Shown here: piece by piece, positions 1-11,285 of the stretch
How positions within the stretch are numbered: the first letter of the stretch is position 1
Layout: each line of letters begins with the position of its first letter
Source of the DNA: Posidonia oceanica
Taxonomy: Eukaryota; Streptophyta; Magnoliopsida; Alismatales; Posidoniaceae
Direction of reading: 5' to 3'
Length of the DNA: 64,000 bases
Assembly: GCA_037176725.1 (NCBI GenBank)
Contig: JAZBRS010000013.1
Span: 12,961,001-13,025,000, forward strand
Program-made: the position numbers and the translations under genes
The notes under the pieces: model-generated
Database searches by the model: none
Told to the model about the DNA's origin: nothing
Seen by the model: only the letters and a program-made list of their open reading frames with translations

Positions 1-2128
1 ATGTATATTCCTTACCTATCACCCTTGAGATATAACACATGTTTTTCATTACCGTATGCCCTTACCATGCTATCCACTTGGATCGAGGATAAATTCTTTG
101 GCATAGTCTCAGCTTATGCTCAACCCTTCTTAATCATTTTTATTTTTTTTGGTAGGGAATAACATGGGAATTAGATGGAGTTGATTCTTACTCAGTTAAC
201 ATGCATCAGGACCTCTTTAAGTTATTTCTTGGGTTCTTGCTGTAACCTTGACACCAAGGACCGAAGTTACCACCACCATGGTAAGACTAAAACCCAACAG
301 AATTTCAACTAGCAGCCCAACCTTGATTCCAAATACATGGAAAGTAGTCATGTAATCACAAACTGCTGCATAAAATTAGATAGCTAAAATGGAAAAGAAA
401 AAAAAAGAAGTTAAGTTGCACCAAATAATGTTTAACCGATTTTTCTGGAGCAATGTTTTATATATTTGATCACATCAGTCTACTTGCCCAAGATTTATAT
501 CCTGCAGGTTGTTATGGAACTTGATGACCTCCAATAAATAGTATTGAACCAAAAGTGAATTGAACAAAAAGGGTCTTTATTTCAGAACACGCATCATGTA
601 AATTTGAAAACATTGTAAGATCAATTTACCGTTTGCAAAAAAAAAAAGTATTGTAAGAGCTGCCAGTCCAGCTGCAATTTTTCATAAATGTCATGCATGC
701 TTACAATTGTGACCTGACCAAAGAATTGATCGAATATGCATGAGACAACCAAAATCTTTATAGATACCTAAACAATCTTGTAGGTCTTCAATTAAAACAG
801 AAGGATGATCATTCAGAAAAACTGTGTCATATATATGTTGCATCAGCAATTAACCAATTAATCATTCAACAAACAAACATAAAAGGAAAGCATTTGTTGA
901 CCAAAGAGTAAAGACAATAGGTTCTCTTTGATGTAGCATTTGCATGTGAGATATTGATTTCAGGTAGAACTTATTAATAAGGTCTGAAAATACACTTTAT
1001 GTGATTTTTATCATTGATGACATTAGGGACTTGGGCATGCAATTTTGATACTTGATTAATGACACTTCCAGACACATTTGGAGCAGTAATAAGCACATCC
1101 ATGGGGTTACAATACTGTAAGAGAAAACTTACATAAATTCTAAAGAATTTAATGATCTTTGGGGATGACACTATTTATCGCTTGAGAATATTCCATGTAT
1201 AAATAGTGAAACGAAAGATTCACTTCCCACAATATATTATATACATGAAATACCATATGTTTTACTTCTCACGATCGATCTCATTCCTTTATAGATCTCA
1301 TCTCTTAATCTTGACAAAAACTAAAAGACACTTCCAATCCAATTTTAAAAATAAAAAGTTGGTTATATGTGGTAAACTCTAGTGCTCCTTCACGATTTTA
1401 GAGGAGAATAACCATATATTTAATTAGTACACTTAACTACCAATATGATGGAAAACCTATAAAGCCTAAGCAGTCCACCTTATTCAACCCAATGGAAATA
1501 GTTAATGCTGAACGGTAATCTTTTGACTTATTTCATTCTATTTCTTATGACTACTGGTATATGTCTTTTCAGTAACGCTTCTGGTTTATATCTTGAATTA
1601 AATGAAGAAGAAAAATTGTGACTTTGACATGTATATATACCAATATTACGTGACTGGGAAAGTAGTAGTGCAATAGATATAAAACACATCAGAAGATTAT
1701 CAAATGAAATAAACACATCAGGATATGTATAAAGCACTGTAGTCACCTCCGTATACATTGGAATGCCAAAAGTGCATTTACAAAAAAACACATTATCATT
1801 TCACCTTTCTGTCTAGATTTATCAGAGTTGAACAACATAAAGCAAGTGCTCGTGATTTTGGCAGACAATCATTATGACTCAGCCAGTGGACGTATATACT
1901 TGTATGTGTACACAAAAGTATACCAGAAGAATAAAAAGACCACCGAACCCCAATAGCAGGTTCTAAGGGAGAGAAAAAAATATCAGTTACAGACAAGTTC
2001 TTAAAGAAAAGCCTGAAAAACAATTAGAATGAAAGAAAAAGGAGCAATTTTTGCACCCCATCATGTCTGCACACACCGAACCCTAATAGATCCAAACAAG
2101 GAGAGGGTAGAAGTTGGTCAATGCATAC
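1..2128. other. Left flank; probable intron 1 of the MADS-box gene
   Basis: AT-rich DNA without a convincing coding region. It lies downstream of the MADS exon 1 donor site, so on the minus strand it should be intron 1. I looked on the minus strand for the next exon (start of the I or K region) and found none. Short open frames at 974-1171, 1528-1791 and 1796-2023 resemble nothing I know and look like chance. Either intron 1 runs past the left edge, which is common for MIKC genes, or the rest of the gene is missing. Confidence 0.5.
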
Positions 2129-2310
2129 CTGGAGCTGGCATACTCAAAGAGCTTGCCGGTAGAGGAGAAGATGACGAGACCGACCTCCGCATCGCAGAGT
2201 ATTGCGAGCTCCTCCGCCTTCTTGAATAGCCCTCTCCGCCGCTTCGAGAACGTCACTTGCCTCGCAGTCGCATTGTCTATCTTCCTTATCTTTATCTTCT
2301 CTCTTGCCAT
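2129..2310 (-). CDS. MADS-box transcription factor, exon 1 (SVP/StMADS11-like)
   Basis: The exon encodes a complete 60-residue MADS domain starting at the ATG. It begins [20 protein letters not shown], contains the [15 protein letters not shown] core and ends at FEYASS. This domain binds CArG boxes in DNA as a dimer in the nucleus. The exon is 182 bp and stops after codon 60 plus two bases at a good donor (CCAG|GTATGC on the minus strand), which is the usual position of the first intron in MIKC-type MADS genes. The AREKI.IRKIDN start and the FEYASS end are typical of the SVP/AGL24/JOINTLESS (StMADS11) clade of flowering-time and dormancy regulators; that clade call is family knowledge, not proof. 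The I, K and C regions are not in the window. No stop or frameshift is present, so the exon looks functional. It is the only host gene I can identify here. Confidence 0.88.
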
Positions 2311-2619
2311 TTTTATTATTCTCGTTGCTGCTTCTGATGATGGTGGTGGTGCTGATGATTATCTCCTCCCCCAACACACCTACCAACCAAAAGAAGAAAA
2401 AAAAACTCAGATAGGAAGAAAAGCAGTCTTCCTTAAAACTACAAGTATAATAAACAACTTAATTAGCTAGCTGAGTTGCCCTGGCTTTCAAAGTCCCTTT
2501 CCAATATCCAATCCTGGTGGAGTGATGTTGAGGTTCCTCCCCAATCAAGGATCTTATATGTTTAAAACAAACTACATGTATCATATGCATAATACCATCC
2601 CTATCTATGCAGCCATTTT

Positions 2620-2677
<58 letters not shown>

Positions 2678-2840
2678 AGACAGCAGTTTCAGACAGAAGG
2701 AAAAGAAGCTACCAAATTTGGAGAAAATACCAAAACCCTAGTATGATATGGAGAGAAGTGATGATTGGGAGGAGGAGATGAAGAAGGAAGTCTCACCAGA
2801 CCCAGCTTCTTCTTCTTCTGCTGCTGCTGCTGCTGATATA
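2311..2840 (-). promoter_or_regulatory. 5' leader region of the MADS gene, possible leader intron
   Basis: Upstream of the ATG the minus strand has a pyrimidine-rich tract ending in AG near 2380. About 415 bp further upstream, near 2797, there is a GTGAGA donor-like site. Together they could form an intron in the 5' untranslated leader. A purine-rich GCA/GAA trinucleotide run at about 2805-2835 lies just outside. This is inference from sequence; no transcript evidence is available, and no clear TATA box was assigned. Confidence 0.35.
2622..2672. repeat. (TA)n microsatellite
   Basis: About 25 uninterrupted AT/TA dinucleotides. The tract is 310 bp upstream of the MADS start codon, inside the leader or its possible intron. 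Perfect runs of this length usually vary between individuals. Confidence 0.97.
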
Positions 2841-3264
2841 CCTCCTTTTCCTTCCTCTTCTGGGTCACCGATGACAGAGGGAAAGTGAAGGAAGCCAAGC
2901 GGAGGAAGAATGGACGGAGAGGGGTAGAGGCCTTTTATGGCAAAAGCTCACGTCAAACCCAGCACAGTGGTTCTCTCCACTTTCCTTCTCTTTGTACAGT
3001 GTCTGTACATTTTTGGACAAGAGATTTAACAGGTCAGTACAAAAAAGGAGAAAAGGAGTTGGGAGACGAGAAGAATTGACAAGAGGGGGCAATGGTGAGA
3101 GGATCTGGGCAGAAAGGGCCATGCCACTGCAGCGTCGTCCACACATTTATTATTATGTCCGAAAAGGATATTAATGCTTTCACCCTTGTTGTACGACTTG
3201 TGCGGTGGGTTTCGGCCTTGCTTTCCCTTGGAATAATAATATGTTTTTGGTATATATTTGCTAA
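2841..3264. other. Upstream region of the MADS gene
   Basis: Moderately GC-rich intergenic DNA between the MADS leader and the MITE. Short open frames occur on both strands (2865-3310) but overlap each other and match nothing I recognise. It probably contains the gene's promoter; I could not assign individual elements. Confidence 0.4.
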
Positions 3265-3535
3265 GGGCTCGTTTGGTTGGTTATATTGGTTTTTTTATTT
3301 TATTTTTTGAATAATCTATATTATATGTGATACATAAATTCCTTTTAAATAGAAAATTCATATTTAATAAATCTATTTATTTGATTTTTTTTTGTATAAC
3401 ATGTACTTATTTGTTGACTTTTTTCTCATGTTATTAAAAGAAAAAAAAACTACGCATCACATGTGAAAATTTTAAAAAAAAGAAATCTATTTAATTTATA
3501 ACTATTAATTTATCTACTACCAAACAAACAGGCCC
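3265..3535. mobile_element. MITE-like element
   Basis: An AT-rich stretch of about 270 bp bounded by inverted ends. The left end reads GGGCTCGTTTGGTTGG and the complement of the right end reads GGGGCCTGTTTGTTTGG. Ends of the GGGCCTGTTTGGTT type are common on small plant DNA transposons. There is no coding capacity. The target duplication is unclear (TAA or AAG are possible), so the superfamily is left open. It sits about 950 bp upstream of the MADS start codon. Confidence 0.6.
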
Positions 3536-3705
3536 CAAGTCGTTCGCGTTTCCTTTTCTTCTTCGTCGTGAGATGCTCTTGTTAGTGGTGGGTACGAACA
3601 CTAATGTTGTAGTGCACAGTGTTCGTATGGAATCACGGAGGCCGTTACCATGTGATTTCTTGGCAACTCCTGTGTCTTTGTTTTCCGCCGATGAAATGCT
3701 AAAAA

Positions 3706-3930
3706 GGTAGAACGCAAAGTGGTCTTAATTTTTTCGGATAATTTTTTGAAATAATATTTTTTTAATAAATATTTATAAAAATAGATATTTTTTAAAAGTA
3801 TTTTCAAAATTAGACATCTGACAGGGTTTAGGTGGACCACACGTGCCTACCTAGCCTATCAGCTATTTTTTTTTTTAATTGAATTCGATAGTTATACTAT
3901 CGAATTCAGTTTAAAATGAATTTGGCAAAT
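3706..3930 (+). repeat. Left terminal inverted repeat of the MULE
   Basis: It matches the complement of 9190-9404 over most of its length. Shared landmarks are a GAAATAATATTTTTTTAATA block, AAAAGTATTTTCAAAA, CATCTGACAGG and AGGTGGACC-type sequences, followed by the first subterminal palindrome. Identity drops near the outermost bases. Confidence 0.85.
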
Positions 3931-4133
3931 AAGGTGCCGAGTTCAGCTGTTGATTTGGTGTCACAGTGTCATAGTTTAAATTCGGCAGCTTATTTGTCGA
4001 GTTCCGTTTAAAATGAACTTGGCATCTAAAGTACCGAGTTCAATTTAAAATAAATTAAACTTACCAAATGGATTCGATGGGCTAACAACCGATTTCATTT
4101 TGAATAGAACTGGGTACTTAAAGTACCGAGTTC
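3881..4133. repeat. Left subterminal palindromes of the MULE (5 units)
   Basis: Five imperfect palindromes of the form GAACTCGGCA-spacer-TGCCGAGTTC start near 3881, 3919, 3984, 4016 and 4106. The first is nearly perfect: 12-bp arms at 3881-3892 and 3896-3907 around a 3-base loop. Four related units occur at the other end. Clustered subterminal repeats often serve as transposase binding sites in plant DNA transposons; that role is inferred here. Confidence 0.8.
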
Positions 4134-4143
4134 ATTCAGCTAC

Positions 4144-4661
4144 AAAAACTACGCAGCTACCATCTGAACTCGGCGGCAACCAAGAACCCTAACTCTCTCG
4201 CGCACTCTCCAGCCCCACTCCGGCGGCACTCCAATTTGGCTTCCAGGTTTAAAAAATATCCATACTTTAATTTGTTGTTATGCTTTTCGTTAGAGGCACT
4301 CCCACTGAGGTCTATTTTTTTGGCTTCAAGGTCTTTTTTTTTTTTAGCTGGTTAGTTGGGATTGATTCCCTTTACATTCAAGCTAGTTTAACAGGCATAT
4401 TCAAGTTGATTCCTATTACTGTAAATTTTAATAGGCATATTTTCCCTTTTTTTGCAAGTCTGTCTCTAGTTTCTTATGTTTTTTTGCATTGTCTATGGTA
4501 ATTCTTAGATTTTTATTTTTATTTTTTGAACATATTTTGAGTGTGTTGATATATTTTAGTCTTACAATGATAATATTTGAACATATTTTTCTTTGCTTTG
4601 TAGTGACAATATAGCAAATAGTATGATGCCAATATTAGTTCACTGAGATGGAAATGTTGTT
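4144..4661 (+). promoter_or_regulatory. Transcript leader of the MULE with a predicted leader intron
   Basis: A GC-rich stretch (4150-4247) ends in CCAG|GTTTAA, followed by a T-rich intron-like region to about 4603 that ends in TTTGCTTTGTAG. The first transposase ATG follows at 4662. An exon, a T-rich intron and then the coding start is a common layout for plant transposase genes. The splice sites are predicted by eye. Confidence 0.5.
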
Positions 4662-6838
4662 ATGGATGGAAAAACTCTAAAATACGAGGGTGGTAGTTCT
4701 AAAGTAGTCGGTTTACATCGTAAAAGTAAACTAATAGACTTGAAGAATAAAGTGTTTGAACTTATTGGATTTGATCGACGTTATTATGATAATAAGATAT
4801 CATGTAAGTGGCCTTTGCATGGCTCGTCGACTTGTGTTGAAATCACAAATGATGATACGATGGAGGTTATATTGAGCTTGACTGATAAAGTGCCTGCTAT
4901 AGAAGTGTATGTGGAAAAATTAGATTTAGATTATGGAACTGTATCTTAATCACACTATGCACATTTTACCACAACCTTCACTCGAATGTTGGACTCTGAT
5001 GTTGATCCAAGTTTCATTCAATGTACTCCGGGATTTGAAACTGTGGCACCAACTAGAGGATCATAATTTCTTCATGGACAATGGTAAATGTACTTTTTTA
5101 TTGTAAATAAAAATATGATCATATATGCCTTTGAAGTTAATATATGTCAATAATTTTCGTAGAGTTCCAAATCAATGAAGTGCGTTCTCTCCATACTATC
5201 ACAATGTGCATTCGTCCACATATAAAGTTGATGGGTCCTCAAGTCGTGCCCCTCCTCAACCAAACTTGGGCTTGCCATCGTATCATGTGCAAGACAACAC
5301 AGAACAACATGATATGCAAAATGATACAAGGGATTTTGGTCTGAATGTTGAATTATCAAGTGATGAAGACCAATCTAGAGAAGAAGGAACCAATATTGTT
5401 CACTCTATGTCACTAACGTTGAGCAATGAAAGCAGATGATTATGTTGATGAATATTACATAAACAATGAATACCGTAAACCATTAGAAGAGTTTCCTGAC
5501 ATATTTGATAATGGGGATTGGATAGAAAATTCAGTTTTAGAAGATGCAGTTCATCCTATATTTCTCAACATTGAAGAGGGTTATGTACACGAAAATATTG
5601 ATGGTATACCAACTAATGTAGGTCATGCTTTTTGGCTTGATAAAATTTTTCCCACCAACGAAGACTTAGTACATGCATTGCAAACATGGTATATGAATCA
5701 TTTTATGCAGTACACAATAGTTACATCCTCAAAGAGCAAGTATATAGTGAAGTGTATACAATATGGTTGTCCATGGAGATTACATGCATTTGTGCATAAG
5801 GGAAAAACTTTCTTCAAAGTCAAGAGTTATACCTCAAACCACACTTGTAGCAATCCAAACTTATTATCTACTCATAGATAATGCAGTTCAACATTTGTTT
5901 GCAGGCTAATACTTCCATTAGTGAAAATGAGAATAAATGTTACTCCAGCAGAAATTATGGAAATTGTGAAGACTGAAAAAAGGAATGACATTACTTACTA
6001 GAAGGCATGGCATGCAAAAGTGAAAGCATTGAGAATCATATATGGCGGAGAGGAAGAATTGTTTGCTGATCTAAGACGATTCATGAGTGTTTTACAAGCA
6101 TCTAATTCAGGAACAGTGGTAAATTTTGCATCTGACCACTAGACACTTGGTATTGAACGTTTTCGCCGTGTCTTTTGGGCTTTTGGCGCTTCAATTGCTG
6201 GATTTCGTAGTTGTAAACCCGTCATTTCCATAGATGGCACACATTTATATGGAAAATATCAGGGATCACTACTTATTGCTACAATTGTGATGCAAACAAT
6301 TGTCTATTTCTACTAGCTTTTGCAATTGTGGAGAAGGAAAGAATAAATACTTGAGCTTGGTTTCTATATCGAATTGTAAATCTTGTAACAAATCGAACGG
6401 AATTGTATATCATCAGTGATCGATTCACGGATTTGGCTACAGTTGTGCGAGAACAATTTCCTCTAGAGTTGGGGCATGTACATCGTCATTGTCTACGTCA
6501 TATGAAAGCCAATTTGGCTAGAGCACACAAAGAACCTAAGTTACTTGAGAAATTTTATGAGTTAGGAGCAGAAGGCAATATGACTAAGTTCTACAAAAAA
6601 CTTGAGGAAATCAAGAATTCTTATCCTGATGGCTATAGTGGATAATAGAACAAGAACATCCAAGTTATTGGGCACTTGCATTTGATAATTGAAAGAGATA
6701 TGGCATTATGACAATAAATATGTCAGAAAATTTCAACAATGTCTTGAGGGATACTCGCGGTCTTCCCGTCACTGCATTGGTTCTTATGACATTTTTGCGT
6801 CTAAACAAGTTTTTTGTAAAAAGACGTAAAGATGGCGA
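4662..6838 (+). pseudogene. MuDR-type (MULE) transposase, broken
   Basis: Transposases of this family excise and reinsert Mutator-like elements with a DDE nuclease. The 96-codon open start (4662-4949) matches the N-terminal PB1-like segment of MULE proteins. Frames at 5206-5439 and 5426-5881 hold the acidic linker and the MuDR DNA-binding region, with the conserved C-x-W-R-L pattern and a C-T/S-N-H-type motif. After a TAA at 5879 the frame continues with further stops through a SIDGTHLYGKY motif, whose first catalytic Asp is at 6233-6235. It continues to IISDR, with the second Asp at 6418-6420, and HRHCLRHMKAN (6403-6645). The segment up to 6838 retains part of the region after the core. The usual C-terminal SWIM zinc finger is absent, because the sequence switches directly to the plant mobile domain. 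I count at least four in-frame stops and two frameshifts. Confidence 0.85.
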
Positions 6839-8638
6839 CCTGAGACACATACTTTCCACCTACGCCACGGCGATATGACTATTACTATGATGGATGTCGC
6901 CATCATTTATGGACTTCGAGTAGATGGACGGACAGTCTGTACACATTTGTGTAGAGATTAGCGACAGGAGTGTTTTGATGCTTTTCGTGTGATTCCTGCT
7001 GATCTTGGAAATCAAGGTTATGTCAAGTTGAGAGAGACATTCTTTCATGTGCCTGAGCATCCACTGAGTTTCAAATTGCAGCTACTGCTCGTGCTTGGAT
7101 TTTATATCAGTTAGGCTGTAGTGTTCTTGCTGACAAGACTGGAAACAAAGTCCACTTGAAGTATTTGTCCTTCATTCAGAACTTCCACACTTGTAGCCAG
7201 TATGCATGGGGGACTACAGCTTTGGCCCGTCTATATGTTTCGCTAGATGATGCTACTCAAACTCATTGTAATCAACTTTCTGTATTTTTGACACTTCTAC
7301 AGGTATAAAGAGTTTAATTAGTTACTATGATTATGTTTTTTATATTGATGCAATTATTTATAATTTCAACAGATATGGGTATGGGAGTACGTTCATGTTG
7401 GAAGGCTTACAAGGTTAATGGCATATGCTCCTACAGATCCTTTGGCTCCTTTAGGGTGTAGATGGTTTGTGCCACGCACTTGGAAGAGGAATGTCAAGTT
7501 ACATCAGCTTGATTTTTACAAAAATGAGTTCGACATGCAACAAGCTGATCAAGTACAAATTGATAAAGTATATTACCTTTAATTCATTTGTATTTGTATT
7601 ATTGATATTCAATTTGATACTAGATATTTTGTTTATAACAGGTGATATGGCAGTCATACGACCAGGTGCTCGTGGATTCTTTGCCACACATCTGTAGAAA
7701 TGGGTTTGACATCTGGCTTGCTCAAACCTGGATTACATGCTTTGAGTGTGTGGCAAGATACGTTCTAGATAGGGTTATGCAACAGTTCGGTCTCTTGCAG
7801 CACATACCCAATAACATGCCAACTATCCAAATTCGAACAGCACAAGGAAGACCAGAAATTAATTGGTCCCACGAGCACAGACATTATATCACTGACTGGG
7901 AAAATAGAAGAAATCATATACAGACTCAGAGGGAGAATATGTCAAATGATCCAGAGGAGACCACAAGAGCATACATGGTTTGGTATTGGAACATTACACA
8001 TCAGTGGATGATTAGCAGACCTTCACCGCCAGATATTACCTACCGTCCTCATGGTTGTGTTGAGAGACGATTAGTAAAATTTAGTTTTGTTAATATTTTT
8101 TGCACTTAGAGGAAAATTTAATTTTCATACTTATAATTTTTCCAATGTAGGTCCATACTATGTATGATATTCATCAAGACGTGGAGGATATAATGTAGAC
8201 TTACAGTCATGATCCAGAAATGATGCAAAGATCTACGGACATGCATAAAAAAATATTGGACTGCTTTACTGATTTGCATATCTTCCAACATTACGACTAC
8301 ACCTTCACACAAACAGGTTTAAGCCAAGGAGGGGTGTCGAGCAGCATCCCATATATTCCACTTGAGGCAGATGTGGAGGCAGAAGCAGAAGAGGAGTATG
8401 GAGATGAAGAGCTAGAGGGAGATGATGATATCACGCAGATTCCCCTATAAGTTAACACACACATCTTCTTTGACGATGAAGATAACTCCAACTCCGACAA
8501 TGAGGAAGGTGGCGTAACTCAAGAAATGGATGTAGGACCAAGCCAAGGACGTGGACGTGGTCGTGGTCGAGGAAAGGATCGGGGTGGAAAGAAGAAAAGA
8601 AAATGGCCACTGCATTTATTTGATGTTTTTATGTATTG
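6839..8638 (+). pseudogene. Plant mobile domain (PMD / MAIN-like) protein, broken
   Basis: Reading from 6839 gives the PMD signature ETHTFHLRHGDMTI..DVAI..GLRVDGR, then a TAG near 6958 and a frameshift near 7075. After that come RAWILYQLGCSVLADKTGN and QYAWGTTALARLY, all hallmark PMD motifs. Three AT-rich introns with GT/AG borders are apparent (about 7302-7372, 7566-7641 and 8071-8150). The C-terminal exon is acidic (8370-8440) and ends in an arginine-glycine run and a lysine-rich tail (8550-8610), likely nucleic-acid binding and nuclear. PMDs are known both as host proteins (MAIN/MAIL) needed for genome stability and silencing and as passengers in MULE and gypsy elements. The position inside the inverted repeats makes this the transposon form. 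The domain's first part is missing. Confidence 0.8.
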
Positions 8639-9092
8639 AACATCTTTGATTTGAATATATATGTTTAAGTTGTTGGTTGTACTGATTTGAATATGTATTG
8701 AACATCTTTGATTTAAATATGTATGTTTGTAACAATAGTTTACATTAAATTCTGATCTCAGTTTAAGTTCTGATCTGTTTAAGTTGTATATGTCTGTTTA
8801 AGTTGTATATGTCATTTTAAGTTTACATTTTTAGTTTGAATTTTGATTTGTTCTTGGGCAGAGATTGGGATAAACAAATTTGTATGTGGAAACTTTAATG
8901 TTTGTACTGATTTGTTTAAGTTGTTCTGATTTATTCTTTGATTTGAATGTATTTAGTTAAGTGTTTTGATCAGTTTAAGTGTTTGATCTATTTTAGTGTT
9001 TATGTTTGATACAGCATCTGTCCATGCCGAATTCTGATATGTTTCTGAAAATGTTTTGATATGTTTCTGATTTGGTTTTTTTTTTCCTATTA

Positions 9093-9250
9093 GAATTCGG
9101 CAGTTATACTGCCAAGTTCAGTTTAAACTGAAATCGATCGTTAAATTGCCGAATTCAAGCTATGATATAGGCACTAAATCAAGAGTTGAATTCGGCACTT
9201 TAGCTGCCGATTCAGTTTAAACTGAACTCGGCAGTATAATTACCGAATTC
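9093..9250. repeat. Right subterminal palindromes of the MULE (4 units)
   Basis: Four units related to the left-end set start near 9093, 9130, 9188 and 9222, again of the form GAATTCGGCA-spacer-TGCCGAATTC. The unit at 9093-9119 is the counterpart of the near-perfect left palindrome. Confidence 0.8.
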
Positions 9251-9404
9251 AATTTTAAAAAAAAACAGCTGACAGGCCAGGTGGACACGTAGGGCCCACC
9301 TGAATCCTGTCAGATGCTTAGTTTTGAAAATACTTTTGGAAGATGCCTACTTTTGTAAATATTTATTAAAAAAATATTATTTCCAAAAAGTAGCCACTTT
9401 TTCC
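9190..9404 (-). repeat. Right terminal inverted repeat of the MULE
   Basis: It is the inverted partner of 3706-3930. The outermost bases read, on the minus strand, GGAAAAAGTGGCTAC, against AACGCAAAGTGGTCTT on the left. The left copy has a 10-15 bp insertion just inside the end. Confidence 0.85.
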
Positions 9405-10639
9405 ATTGCTCACATTGGTAATGAGATGACAAGGTTTGGCTCGGATTTACCAATTAAGTGAGAGATTTGATAGGTTGATAGATATGTCTCAAAACATTAC
9501 TGATGTGGTTAGAAAATAACTAAACGAAGTAATTACTATATTCTAATTTACTTATTATGAAATATCAATTCCAATGGGAAGTGGAAAAACAAAATCCACT
9601 TAAGTAAAATTTTTCCACTACCGTCCAAACCGACATGGTTGTACCTCAATGGGAAGTGGTAGTGATGAATATTTGTTAGTTCAAACTACTAAATTAAACA
9701 AAATTGAATAATTGTTTTGCTGTTCAATTTGATGTATTTATAGTCAATGATGGTTTGATTTGATTTGAGTGGTTGATCAAGACAAACCAAATCAAATGGG
9801 TATATATTTATATACATACATTTATATACCATTAAATATCCTAAATGCAGACATGAATTTCCTTTTTTATTCAAGTTAAACTTAATAAAAAATAAACATA
9901 TATGTTTTTAAGAGTTTTTTTTTTAAAAATGGTAAAGTTTTTAAGAGTATTGTTGTTATGTATTTTTGAACTTTTACTTTAAATACTTAACCGTCGAGTA
10001 TTTAAATAAGTACTAATCAATGTTATATTCATTTAAAGCCTTATAAATTGTAAGAACAATAAATTATAAATCAAACTAATAAATTAACGTTTCAGTTGAG
10101 CCTGGTTTCAATATCAAAGTGGTTTATTTTGCTATTTCAAATGATTGTAAATCGATTAACGTGGTTCAATTTGTTATTTTGCCATAAATCAAACAAAAAC
10201 GAACTATGTGTACCCTTAGGAAGTGGGTCCTATAGTTTTCAATTGAATCACCAAAATTCTAAGAAGATTAAAAACTAACGGAAATGTATAAAAAATATTA
10301 TAAACAAAAAATCTAGTAAAATATGTAATAATTGAAACCTAGTTGGGAGCCCACATACAGACTACAATACAGACTAGTATAATGAAACCACATTTTAATC
10401 AATTATATAGGCTACAATACATTCAAATTTCACATCTTTTGGAGTTTTGTTTCATTGTTATGATGAGCATTTGATTTTAATGGTTGAAATTTATTAAAAG
10501 TTGGGAACTTTAGATGAAGAGGTTTTGATAATTGGATTGCAATTAAAATTTAAACATATATGGAAGTTGAATCCATAAGGTCCAAACTTGAAAAAAAATT
10601 ATAATAAATTGATTGCATACAATCACGTGGGTTGTATCT
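9405..10639. other. AT-rich intergenic DNA
   Basis: No gene, LTR or inverted-repeat structure was recognised. Short open frames at 9689-9874 and 10096-10278 look like chance. Confidence 0.5.
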
Positions 10640-10915
10640 TAGGATACGGTCACGCCCGATCTGACAAAAGGTCGGGTCGGATTGGCCTAACACGATTCGG
10701 GTCGTGGGTCATGCTGGGCCCGAGGCCTAGGCCTGGCCGTCTCGTAACATTAAGTCCATTTGGGCCCGGTCCACCGGGCCAGTCTAGTTTTAATGAAAAA
10801 ATAATAATAATAAGCAATGAACGTTGATAGACTTGCCAACGTTCCATTGAATGTTGGCACCAACGTCCCTTTATTTATTTATTTTTTTCTTCTTCTCTTC
10901 TTCTTCCTTTTTCTT

Positions 10916-10925
10916 CTATAAATAG
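10916..10925 (+). promoter_or_regulatory. TATA box of the hAT transposase gene
   Basis: CTATAAATAG lies 361 bp upstream of the first ATG (11286). It is preceded by a CT-rich tract and followed by a CT-rich leader, as in many plant promoters. Confidence 0.6.
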
Positions 10926-11285
10926 CTTCTTAAATTTCTCATTTTTCACACAATTCTCTACTCTTCTCGATTCTCTCAATCTTTTTACTACAACTCTCTC
11001 ATTTTCTAAAATTCTTCAATATCAAATTTCTCTACTACTCTTCTTACTTGTGTGGAATACAAGTTTGGCTCCAGACTCCAGTCTCCATCAACAACACTCC
11101 GGTCTCCGACTTTTCAATACTCTTTGTACTCTAGCCTCCGTATCCGTGACTTGTCGGCTCCCCAACAGAAAAATTTATTTACTTCTAATTCCTCAAATTT
11201 TCTTACTTCTAATCCCTTTATTTTTGGATTTTGGATTTTTTGGGTCAAGAATTTTCTTTTAATTATCAATTTCTTATAGATTATA

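Larger units (their letters stand above)
3706..9404 (+). mobile_element. Mutator-like element (MULE) with plant mobile domain
   Basis: A DNA transposon of about 5.7 kb with long, imperfect terminal inverted repeats of roughly 200 bp. Inside are a leader with an intron, a degenerate MuDR-type transposase and a degenerate plant-mobile-domain gene, all on the plus strand. A possible 9-bp target duplication is AATGCTAAA on the left and ATTGCTCAC on the right (6 of 9 identical). The exact ends are therefore uncertain by about 10 bp. Multiple stops and frameshifts mean the copy cannot make its own transposase. Confidence 0.85.

Noticed and set aside
1528..2023. Additional exons of the MADS gene on the minus strand
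   Set aside because: The translations show no I- or K-domain features such as heptad leucines, and no suitable splice context.
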